Positions 57,128-64,000 of a DNA stretch of 64,000 bases are shown in pieces. Location of the stretch: assembly GCF_002797715.1 (NCBI RefSeq), contig NZ_PGFF01000001.1:2999304-3063303 (forward strand), given 5' to 3'. Every line of letters starts with the position of its first letter. Positions within the stretch are counted from its first letter, which is position 1. The notes beneath the pieces are model-generated. The model was not told the origin of the DNA and searched no databases. It saw only the letters and a list, made by a program, of their open reading frames with translations. The position numbers and the translations under genes are program-made. The stretch comes from Diaminobutyricimonas aerilata. Lineage in GTDB: Bacteria; Actinomycetota; Actinomycetes; Actinomycetales; Microbacteriaceae.

Positions 57128-58483
57128 TCAGCCCGCGAGGATCTCCTTGCTCTGCTCCGCCATCTCGGCGAACACGTCGGCGTCACGCTCGTGCGAGAAG
57201 TACGCCTCGAACAGCGGCTGCATCGTCGAGCCCATCTCCGACCCGTTGGCGTACGCCGGGGCCGGGTAGACCCACTCGTTCTTCGCGGCTTCGACGAAGA
57301 CGCTCAGGTCGACGCCTTGTCCGAGCTGGTCGGCCGCGAGCGCGTCCATGGCGCCCGGGATGGAGGGGAAGAAGGATCCGCTCTGCAACGCCGCCTTCGT
57401 CTGGCACTCCTCGGTGCCCATGTACGACATCCACTTCCAGGCGTTCTCCTTGTTCTTGCTGCCCGCCCAGAGCTGGTTGCCGTTCGAGTTGCTCATCATC
57501 GACCGCGTCTCGCCATCGGGTCCCAACACCGTCGGCGCGATGCCGACCTTGGATCCGGGGAGCTTCGCGAACGTGGTGGCCGACCACGAGCCGCCCGAAG
57601 CCATGGCGATCGCGCCGGAGCCGAGCTGCTCGGTGTCTCCCACGGTGAACTGGCCGAACCCGGGCGCGATGCCCCGGTCGGTGAGACCGCGCAGGTACTC
57701 CATCGTCTTGACGAACTCGGGGTCGTCGTAGTTGAACTTGGTCGGCCACTTCTCGGGGTCGCCGATGCGCCAGCCGGTGGTCGACAGCATCGGGTTCCAG
57801 GTGGTCTGCCCGATGAAGTCGCCGGAACCGAGCGCGCCCACCCCGTATGTGGCGACCTTCGTCTTGTCGAAGCCGGGCTCGTCGGCGCGCACCCCGTTCT
57901 CGTCGACCGTCAGTCGCGCGGCGACCTTGTCGAAGGTGCCGCCGTCATCGGGGTTCCAGGTCATCGTCGCGATGTCCTCGGGGGTGAGGCCCGCCTCAGC
58001 CACCTTGTCGACGTTGTAGTAGAACGCGGTCGCCGCCCAGTCCAGCGGCAGTGCGTACTGCTCGCCGTCGGTGTACTGCCACGCCGACACACCGACGTTG
58101 TAGACGTCGAGGTCGAAGCCGGACTTCTCGATGTAGTCGGTGAGCGGCTCCAACTGGCCCTGCTTCGCGTACGCGTCGAAGAACTGCACGCTGTTCTGGA
58201 ACGCGTCCGGCGCGTTGCCGGCGACGAAGCCGGCGGTGAGCTTCGTGAAGTAGTCGTCGACGGCGTACTGGGAGATCTCGACCTTGACGCCGGGGTTCTC
58301 CTTCTCGAAGCCGGGCAGGCACTCCTTGTACGAGACGGCCTGCTTCTCGTCCCAGGTCCACCAGTGCACGGTGCCGCCCGAAGAGCCTCCGCCGTCACCG
58401 CTCGCGCACGCGGCGAGCGGCAACGCGAGGGCGGTGGCGGCCAGCATCGGGATCAATGTCCTTTTCAGTGTTCTCTTCGTCAT
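57128..58483 (-). CDS. ABC sugar-binding lipoprotein (second system)
   Basis: This 451-residue family 1 solute-binding protein has a signal peptide with lipobox LPLAAC (Cys26). Binding-protein features are VHWWTWDEKQAVSYKECLPG, a FEKENPGVKVEISQYAVDDY segment, DAFQNSVQFFDAYAK and ALPLDWAATAFYYNVD. It is last in the operon, behind the esterase gene by 37 bases, rather than first as is usual for this class. GAAGAGGAACC precedes ATG 58483. It should work with the two permeases encoded at 61846-63796. The ligand is unknown; a galactosylated or fucosylated oligosaccharide fits the neighbours. Confidence 0.94.
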   Translation of the reverse strand: MTKRTLKRTLIPMLAATALALPLAACASGDGGGSSGGTVHWWTWDEKQAVSYKECLPGFEKENPGVKVEISQYAVDDYFTKLTAGFVAGNAPDAFQNSVQFFDAYAKQGQLEPLTDYIEKSGFDLDVYNVGVSAWQYTDGEQYALPLDWAATAFYYNVDKVAEAGLTPEDIATMTWNPDDGGTFDKVAARLTVDENGVRADEPGFDKTKVATYGVGALGSGDFIGQTTWNPMLSTTGWRIGDPEKWPTKFNYDDPEFVKTMEYLRGLTDRGIAPGFGQFTVGDTEQLGSGAIAMASGGSWSATTFAKLPGSKVGIAPTVLGPDGETRSMMSNSNGNQLWAGSKNKENAWKWMSYMGTEECQTKAALQSGSFFPSIPGAMDALAADQLGQGVDLSVFVEAAKNEWVYPAPAYANGSEMGSTMQPLFEAYFSHERDADVFAEMAEQSKEILAG

Positions 58484-58520
58484 GGTTCCTCTTCGATCAT
58501 GAATGTGATGGGGATGTGGC

Positions 58521-59429
58521 TCAGGGCCGGTCGAACACCCGGCGGAGCACGCGGAGCGCTCCGGCGAGGTCTTCGGATCCGCCTGCGTCGTGGCCGTTGT
58601 GCGGCCAGGTGACGATGTGGCGCTCCGCCGCCCACGCGTCGTGCACGGCGCGGACGGTCGAGGCGGGAGTGATGTCGTCGAGCTCGCCGATCGAGAACCA
58701 GGCGGGCGCGGTCGCGCGCCGGGCGAGGTTGACGGTGTCGAAATACGACAGGGTGCGTAGCACGGCGGTCTCGAGGTGCCGCGCGCGGGAGAGCAGGTCG
58801 GGGATCTCCCGGTACGGGTATCGGTCGGTGGCGGCGAGGGCGCGCGGGAAGTCGCTCAGCAACGGCGCCTGGGCGAGCACGGCCCGGATGTCCGTGCCGA
58901 GCACACCCGCAGCGATCGCGATCCCCGCGCCCTGGCTGTTCCCGACCGCAGCCACCCGCAGCGGGTCGACCGGGTCGAGGGAGCGCACGGCGTCGATGGC
59001 GCGCACCGCGTCGGTGAAGACCCGCCGGTAGTAGTACTCGTGCGGATCGAGCACCCCTCGCGCGAGGTATCCCGAGGGCGCGAATCCGTGCCCCGGGTCC
59101 TCCGTGCCGCCGTCACCTTGGCCGCGCGTGTCCATCACGAGGTGGGCGTACCCGGCGCTCGCGAAGAGCAGGTCGTCGATCGGCGCCCCGCGGCCTGCTC
59201 CGTAACCGGTGAAGTGCACGACGGCCGGACGCGGCTCGCGACGACCGCGCGGCACGCGCAGCCAGGCACGGATGGGGTGACCGCCGTACCCGGGGTAGGT
59301 CACGTCGAACACATCGACGGTCTCGAGGCCGCAGTCGACGGGCGCGAGCGTGACCGCCATGGGGACGGCTCGGGCCTCGGCGATCGTCGACTGCCAGAAT
59401 TCATCGAAGTCGTGCGGCTCGGCGGTCAT
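58521..59429 (-). CDS. AXE1-type acetyl xylan esterase/cephalosporin-C deacetylase family esterase
   Basis: This 302-residue cytoplasmic carbohydrate esterase is of the AXE1/CE7 family, which removes acetyl groups from imported sugars. The family shape is clear: VTYPGYGGHPIRAWLRVPRG, the RGQG motif in VMDTRGQGDGG, and the nucleophile in GNSQGAG. Asp in GELDDITP and His in PHNGHDAG complete the triad. CE7 esterases act on acetylated oligosaccharides inside the cell, which fits the absence of a signal peptide. It overlaps the GH95 gene by four bases, so deacetylation and defucosylation are co-produced. Confidence 0.92.
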   Translation of the reverse strand: MTAEPHDFDEFWQSTIAEARAVPMAVTLAPVDCGLETVDVFDVTYPGYGGHPIRAWLRVPRGRREPRPAVVHFTGYGAGRGAPIDDLLFASAGYAHLVMDTRGQGDGGTEDPGHGFAPSGYLARGVLDPHEYYYRRVFTDAVRAIDAVRSLDPVDPLRVAAVGNSQGAGIAIAAGVLGTDIRAVLAQAPLLSDFPRALAATDRYPYREIPDLLSRARHLETAVLRTLSYFDTVNLARRATAPAWFSIGELDDITPASTVRAVHDAWAAERHIVTWPHNGHDAGGSEDLAGALRVLRRVFDRP

Positions 59430-61849
59430 GCGGCCGCACCGGTCACGAGGGGCATGAGGTCGACGACGGTCTCGCCGGCCACGAGTGCCACCGTGATTTG
59501 CCGCCCCGCCCATGTGACGCCGGTCCGGTCGGGCGCGTCGTCGTGGAGTCGCCGCACGACGAGCCTGATCGGCACGCCTTCGGCCCAGGCGAGATCCACC
59601 TCGAGCGCGCCGGGCACGCGCGCGCCGCGCAGTTCGCCCTCCGGCCAGGTCGCGGGCAGGGCGGGCAGCAATCGCACGTCACCCTCGCGTGTGCCCAGGA
59701 GCATCTCGCGGATGCCCGCCGTGAACCCGTAGTTGCCGTCGAGCTGGAACGGTGGATGCGTCGAGAAGAGGTTGGGCAGCAGCCCACCCCACTCGGAGCC
59801 GTCGACGGGGGCGAGTCGGCGATGGTCCTTCTCGAAGGGTTCGGAGGCCTCCTCGAGCAGCGACCGCGCGACCTCGGCGTCCCCCAGCCGGGCGCGCAGC
59901 GCGATCTTCCACGCCCAGGACCAGCCCATCGCGCCCGGGCCACGTTGCTCGAGAGTGCCGCGGGCCGCCTGGGCGAGCTCCGGCGTCGACTCCGGGTCGA
60001 TGAGCCCGAGCGGGTACACCGCGACCATGTGCGACATGTGCCGGTGGCCGGGATCGACCTCGACCACATCCGTGCCCCACTCCCGCAACCGCCCGTCGGC
60101 GGTGATGGCGAACCCGGGCATCCGGGGCAGGGCCGCGTCGATCTCGTCGAGCACGGGGTGGTGAACCTCGAGCACGGCGGCGGCGGTGCGGACGCGCTCG
60201 AACAGGGCCCTGATCACCGCGACGTCGAGGGTCGCGGATTCTGCGAGCGACTCCGGATGCCCGTCCGGCCCGCGGAAGAGGTTCTCCGGCGAGGTGGCGG
60301 GCACCGTGCGCAGTCCGCCGCGGCCGTCGTCGATCATCCAGTCGAGCGCGAATTCCGCCGCACCGAGCAGCACCGGCCAGGCGCGCTCGCGAAGGAATCC
60401 GCGATCGAGCGTGTAGGCGTAGTGCTGCCAGACGTGGTCGGTGAGCCAGAGCCCACCCATCATCCAGATCGCCCAGGAGGCGGGGCTGTGCCCGTTGCCG
60501 ACCGGCAGCGACCAGCCCCACATGTCGGTGTTGTGATGGGCGACCCAGCCTCGGGTACCGTACAGCCGCCGCGCGGCAGGTGCACCGGTCGACGAGATCC
60601 GCTCGACGAGGTCCAGCAGGGGGCCGTGGCACTCGGCGAGGCCGGTGGACTCGGCCGCCCAGTAGTTCATCTCGGTGTTGATGTTGATCGTGTAGTTCGA
60701 CGACCACGGCGGGCGTACGTCGTCGTTCCAGATGCCCTGCAGGTTGGCGGGCGGCGATCCGGGGCGCGAGGACGAAGCGAGTACGTAGCGGCCGAACTGG
60801 AACAGCACGGTCGCTACGAGGGCGTCATCGTCGCCGCGCAGCACTTCGGTGGCCACGTCGAACGAACCGCTGCGCCGACGCCCGATGCGTGCGCTGGATG
60901 CCCCGAGCAAGGCGCCGAGATCGGCGACGTGGTCGTCGAACAACCGCTGTGCGGAGCGGCCGACCGCGGCCTTTGCGAGCGCGGCGGTGCGGTGGATCAG
61001 TTCCTCGCGCGAGGGCTGCGCGACTCCGTTCCACCAGGCGCGCGCTGCGGTGTCCGTGCTGACCGTCAACACGATGCGGCGGGCTCCGCGGATGCGCAAC
61101 GCCTCGTCGACCGCTTCGACCGTGCCGTCGGTGCGGACGGCGACCGAAGTGGCGCCGTACGCGTCGTACCCGTCCGACCCGTCCGCGTACCGGTGGGGCA
61201 CGTCGACCGCCTCCTCGTGGATGGGCGCCCCGTCGACGGGCAGCTGCACGCCGAGCGTGAGCGTGCCATCCGTCGCGACGACCCGGTCCGGGCGCAGGGG
61301 CGTGGAGAGCGACAGCTCGAGCTCGATCGGGTGCTCCGCGTCGAGATGCACGACCACGGCGGCGTCAGGCGCAGAGGCCCAGCTCGTGCGGCGGATCTCT
61401 CCGCTCGGGGTCGAGAACAATTCGGTGAGCACGCCACGGTCGAGGTCGAGTTCGCGCGCTCCACCGGTCACCCCGGCCGCGAGGCAGGTCATTCGCAGGT
61501 CGGCGAGCGGCAGGAACTCCTGACTCCAGGGGCCCTCGAAGGTGTAGAGCAGCCGCTCGGCGGCGCGGTAGTCGCCCGCGTCGATCGCCGCCCGCACCTC
61601 GGCGAGGAGCTCCGGGCCCGCACCGCCCGCGACGAGGGCGTCGAGCGCCTCGTCGGTACGGTTCGGCGTTCCGGACCACCCGGTGGAGTCGTTGAGCTGC
61701 AGGCGGGCGTCGTCGAGGCCACCGACGAGCATCGCGCCGGTGCGGCCGTTGCCGAGCGGCGCCGCCTCCACCCACTCGCGAGCGGGCTCGGGCCAGCGCA
61801 AGCGCAGCGAGTGCTGCGCGTCGCCGAGGTCCAGGTCGAGATCGCTCAC
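59426..61849 (-). CDS. Alpha-L-fucosidase, GH95
   Basis: This 807-residue protein is a GH95 inverting fucosidase, a family that favours alpha-1,2-linked fucose on galactose. The N-terminal sandwich opens WPEPAREWVEAAPLGNGRTG and AML follows. The catalytic region shows SSNYTININTEMNYWAAE (Asn-x-Asn type) and TSPENLF with the likely catalytic Glu. There is no signal peptide, so it acts on imported glycans. GTG 61849 overlaps the stop codon of the permease gene (GTGA). The longer frame to 62065 runs into the permease gene and is not part of the protein. Confidence 0.94.
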   Translation of the reverse strand: MSDLDLDLGDAQHSLRLRWPEPAREWVEAAPLGNGRTGAMLVGGLDDARLQLNDSTGWSGTPNRTDEALDALVAGGAGPELLAEVRAAIDAGDYRAAERLLYTFEGPWSQEFLPLADLRMTCLAAGVTGGARELDLDRGVLTELFSTPSGEIRRTSWASAPDAAVVVHLDAEHPIELELSLSTPLRPDRVVATDGTLTLGVQLPVDGAPIHEEAVDVPHRYADGSDGYDAYGATSVAVRTDGTVEAVDEALRIRGARRIVLTVSTDTAARAWWNGVAQPSREELIHRTAALAKAAVGRSAQRLFDDHVADLGALLGASSARIGRRRSGSFDVATEVLRGDDDALVATVLFQFGRYVLASSSRPGSPPANLQGIWNDDVRPPWSSNYTININTEMNYWAAESTGLAECHGPLLDLVERISSTGAPAARRLYGTRGWVAHHNTDMWGWSLPVGNGHSPASWAIWMMGGLWLTDHVWQHYAYTLDRGFLRERAWPVLLGAAEFALDWMIDDGRGGLRTVPATSPENLFRGPDGHPESLAESATLDVAVIRALFERVRTAAAVLEVHHPVLDEIDAALPRMPGFAITADGRLREWGTDVVEVDPGHRHMSHMVAVYPLGLIDPESTPELAQAARGTLEQRGPGAMGWSWAWKIALRARLGDAEVARSLLEEASEPFEKDHRRLAPVDGSEWGGLLPNLFSTHPPFQLDGNYGFTAGIREMLLGTREGDVRLLPALPATWPEGELRGARVPGALEVDLAWAEGVPIRLVVRRLHDDAPDRTGVTWAGRQITVALVAGETVVDLMPLVTGAAA

Positions 61850-62787
61850 TTGAGACCCGTGAATCCGATCGAGTTGACGATCCGCTTGCCGAAGAACATG
61901 AACAGGATGAGCATCGGCAGCGCCGCCACAAGGGTCGCCGCCATGAGCCCCGCCCAGTCCGGCGCCGACTGCGGGGAGGACTGCTTGAACACGGCGAGCG
62001 CGAGGGTGAGCGGGCGCACCGAGTCGTCGCTCGTGACGAGCAGCGGCCAGAAGTAGTCGTTCCATGCCGTGATGAATCCGAGGATCGACAGGGTGATGAT
62101 CGGCCCGGAGGTCATCGGCATGGTGATCTGGAACAGCACACGCAGCCGGCCGGCGCCGTCGATGAGCGCCGCCTCTTCGATCTCCTCGCTCAATCCGAGC
62201 ATGAACTGGCGCAGGAAGAAGATGTTGAACGCCGAGAACAGCGCTCCGGGCAGGATCATGCCGGCGAAGGAGTTGAGCAGCCCGAGTTCCTTGATGAGCA
62301 CGAAGTTGGGTAGCAGCGTGAGGATGCCGGGCACCATGAGGGCTGCGAGGAAGAGCGAGAACATGAGCTCGCGGCCGCGCCAGCGCAGCCGGGCGAACGC
62401 GTAGGCGGCGATGAGCGAGAAGAACACGATGAGCGCCGTCGAGACGGTCGCGTAGATGATCGAGTTGAGCAGGAAGTGCCCCAGTTCGATGGACGCGCCG
62501 GAGCCGCCCTCGGCGAGGGACTGCTCGGGCGTGGCGAGACCGAGCACTCGCGCGAAGGCGCCCCAGGTGAAGTCGACCGGCACGAGCGACGCGGGGTCCC
62601 GCACCAGCGCGTAGTTGTTCGACAGCGCCGTGCGCAGCATCCAGTAGAACGGGAACACGGTCACCAGCAGCACGAGGCCGATGTAGAGCCAGGCGATGCC
62701 GCGGCCGACGCTGAATCGGCGCAGGCTGCGTCCGCGCGGGCGTCGCGGTGCCGGGGCGGCCGGGCGGCCGAGGGCGGTCGCGGTCAT
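61846..62787 (-). CDS. ABC sugar transporter permease (MalG type, second system)
   Basis: This 313-residue permease has an Arg-rich N-terminus, then six helices beginning IAWLYIGLVLLVTVFPFYWML. The EAA loop is EEAALIDGAGRLRVLFQITMP. It pairs with the MalF-type permease gene just upstream. It is coupled to the GH95 gene by a GTGA overlap, directly linking import with intracellular defucosylation. No ATPase gene is present in the locus. Confidence 0.94.
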   Translation of the reverse strand: MTATALGRPAAPAPRRPRGRSLRRFSVGRGIAWLYIGLVLLVTVFPFYWMLRTALSNNYALVRDPASLVPVDFTWGAFARVLGLATPEQSLAEGGSGASIELGHFLLNSIIYATVSTALIVFFSLIAAYAFARLRWRGRELMFSLFLAALMVPGILTLLPNFVLIKELGLLNSFAGMILPGALFSAFNIFFLRQFMLGLSEEIEEAALIDGAGRLRVLFQITMPMTSGPIITLSILGFITAWNDYFWPLLVTSDDSVRPLTLALAVFKQSSPQSAPDWAGLMAATLVAALPMLILFMFFGKRIVNSIGFTGLK

Positions 62788-62842
62788 GGTCGGCTCCTCT
62801 CGAGTCCGGATGCGGTCGGGTGGTCGGCCCGGTGCGGGGCGC

Positions 62843-63796
62843 TCAATTGGTGTCCGATTCGCTCGCGCGCATGAGGCGCATCTGCATGAAGGTGATGACG
62901 ATGAGCATCGCGAACAGGGCGAGCGACATCGTGGCGCCGTATCCGAAGTCGAACTGTCCGAACGCCTTCTCGTAGATGTACATCTGCAGCACGTTCGATG
63001 CGTTCGCGGGGCCGCCCTTGGTGGTCACGGCGACGATGTCGAACACCTGGAACGATCCGATGACGGTGAGGATGAGCACCATCGCGAGGATGGGGCGCAG
63101 CAGCGGCAAGGTCAGGCGGCGGAACATCTGGATCTCGCTCGCCCCGTCGATGCGCCCCGCCTCGTAGATCGACGGCGGGATGGTCTGGAGGCCGGCGAAG
63201 ATGATGATGGCGTTGTAGCCCATCGACTTCCACACGCTGATGAGCGCGATCGAGGGGATGGCCCAGGCCCGCGAACCGAGGAAGAGGATCGGTTCCCCGG
63301 TGATCGCCTCGATGAGCTGATTGACGATGCCGAGCTGCGCGTCGAGCATCCACGACCAGGTCGTCGCGGCGACGACGCCGGAGATGAGGAACGGCAGGAT
63401 GATGATGCCGCGCACGATCGTCGACGAGGTGAGGCGGTGCAGCACCACGGCGGTCATGAGCGAGATCGCCATGCCGATGACGACCGACAGCACCACGAAG
63501 TAGACGGTGACCGCGAGCGACGACCAGAACACCGAGTCGCCGAAGAGCCGCACGACGTTGTCGAGGCCGGTCCAGGTCGGCGGCGTGAGCACCCGGAAGT
63601 CGGTGAAGCTGAGGTAGATGCCGCGTACGGTCGGATAGGCGGCGAAGACGAGGAATCCGACGAGGGCGGGAGTGATGAGGATCCAGGCGAGCCGTGCGTC
63701 GCCGCGGTGCGCCGGCGCGTGGGCGTTGATCGCGCCCGAGCGGCGTCGCCTCCCCTCGAGCGTGCGGGGTGCCCGTCGTGTCGCTGTCATCGCCAT
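62843..63796 (-). CDS. ABC sugar transporter permease (MalF type, second system)
   Basis: This 317-residue permease is the first gene of the second importer operon. Hydrophobic helices begin with LAWILITPALVGFLVFAAYPTV, and the EAA motif is YEAGRIDGASEIQMFRRLTLP. The frame runs upstream to 63913, but ATG 63796 (with a second ATG at 63790) is the first start downstream of the predicted promoter. A partial ribosome-binding site (AGGA) lies about fourteen bases before it. It is divergent from the GH36 gene with the ROK operator between. Confidence 0.9.
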   Translation of the reverse strand: MAMTATRRAPRTLEGRRRRSGAINAHAPAHRGDARLAWILITPALVGFLVFAAYPTVRGIYLSFTDFRVLTPPTWTGLDNVVRLFGDSVFWSSLAVTVYFVVLSVVIGMAISLMTAVVLHRLTSSTIVRGIIILPFLISGVVAATTWSWMLDAQLGIVNQLIEAITGEPILFLGSRAWAIPSIALISVWKSMGYNAIIIFAGLQTIPPSIYEAGRIDGASEIQMFRRLTLPLLRPILAMVLILTVIGSFQVFDIVAVTTKGGPANASNVLQMYIYEKAFGQFDFGYGATMSLALFAMLIVITFMQMRLMRASESDTN

Positions 63797-63846
63797 CGAT
63801 TTCGCCGTTCCTGCCGTCGGAGGTGCTTCCCCCGAGTTGCGTGGCG

Positions 63847-63876
63847 AGCATATGCAGGGATAATTGATGCTGTCAA
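63847..63876 (-). promoter_or_regulatory. Promoter of the second importer operon
   Basis: On the minus strand consensus TTGACA (63876-63871) and TATGCT (63852-63847) are 18 bases apart. The ROK operator overlaps the -35 box, the classic arrangement for repression. Confidence 0.65.
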
Positions 63877-63881
63877 ATAAT
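63861..63881. promoter_or_regulatory. ROK operator, site 2
   Basis: TAATT-N6-GTCAAATAAT has the same spacing as the site at 55750 and differs at one of fifteen fixed positions. It lies 18 bases before the GH36 ATG and overlaps the divergent permease promoter. Confidence 0.7.
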
Positions 63882-63899
63882 TCGATGACGAAGGACTCC

Positions 63900-64000
63900 A
63901 TGCCGCACGACACTCCGCCCGCCGTTCACCTCCGTGCCGCGGGCGTGTCCCTCGTCCTCGACCTCGGCCGCGACGTGCCGACGGTGCTGCACTGGGGCCC
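63900..64000 (+). CDS. Alpha-galactosidase, GH36-like (3' end missing)
   Basis: Only the first 33 residues are in the window: the protein opens MPHDTPPAVHLRAAGVSLVL and continues DLGRDVPTVLHWG. The pattern of a beta-strand GVSLVLDL followed by LPxVLHWG is the standard N-terminus of bacterial GH36 alpha-galactosidases. ATG 63900 follows GAAGGA at good spacing. There is no signal peptide, suggesting a cytoplasmic enzyme that would complement the secreted GH27 enzyme. It is divergent from the permease operon and shares its ROK operator. Confidence 0.75.
   Translation, partial: MPHDTPPAVHLRAAGVSLVLDLGRDVPTVLHWG

Noticed and set aside
61850-62065. N-terminal extension of the GH95 protein
   Set aside because: The stretch overlaps the permease gene in another frame, is not GH95-like, and GTG 61849 gives a normal overlap with the permease stop codon.

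Overview
The window is high-G+C actinobacterial DNA, most likely from a member of the Microbacteriaceae. The grounds are the strong GC bias, the actinobacterial forms of rpoB and rpoC, and -10 boxes of the TANNNT type, often placed so close to the start codon that the mRNA must be leaderless. Families such as DUF427, CGNR and the DUF4916-type Nudix proteins fit this. No rRNA, tRNA, CRISPR array, phage or insertion sequence was seen.

Bases 1-2459 hold the end of a flagellar operon (flgL 3' part, fliW), then a perfect 28-bp palindrome and an accessory clpP pair. The second ClpP has lost its catalytic serine. Bases 2460-10869 carry rpoC and rpoB on the minus strand, with a terminator and a well-formed promoter. 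Bases 10870-36655 are mixed housekeeping and accessory genes: a secreted GH144-like glucanase, a PQQ-type sugar dehydrogenase lipoprotein, a SprT-like protein, a CGNR protein, 2-phosphosulfolactate phosphatase, Lrp/AsnC, a DEAD-box helicase, a glycosyltransferase/TetR pair, Lhr helicase with an Nei-type glycosylase, and a two-component system with linked membrane proteins.

Bases 36657-49926 are an L-fucose locus. It encodes two cytoplasmic GH29 fucosidases, a sugar ABC importer without its ATPase, and a full oxidative route: L-fucose dehydrogenase, L-fuconolactonase, L-fuconate dehydratase, 2-keto-3-deoxy-L-fuconate dehydrogenase and a diketo-acid hydrolase, giving pyruvate and lactate. A mutarotase, a GntR/FCD regulator and a second mandelate-racemase-type enzyme of unknown substrate complete the set. 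A CCTATAGGA-centred palindrome sits in front of every transcription unit and defines a compact regulon.

Bases 50076-53068 hold a lipoprotein gene, an HtrA-like protease gene and a LURP-one-type gene. The first two share an unusual 11-bp-spaced direct repeat upstream. Bases 53207-64000 are a second glycan locus: a secreted multidomain GH27 alpha-galactosidase, a ROK regulator, a second ABC importer, an AXE1-type acetyl esterase, a GH95 alpha-L-fucosidase and the start of a GH36 alpha-galactosidase. A shared 21-bp operator lies in front of both ends of this locus. Together the two loci look like machinery for importing and dismantling fucosylated, galactosylated and probably O-acetylated oligosaccharides, with plant xyloglucan side chains as one candidate source.

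Two families of dispersed palindromic repeats occur at gene ends: a REP-like family carrying the core CTTCGACAGGCTCAGGGAAC, and a 68-bp hairpin element found three times at exactly the same length.
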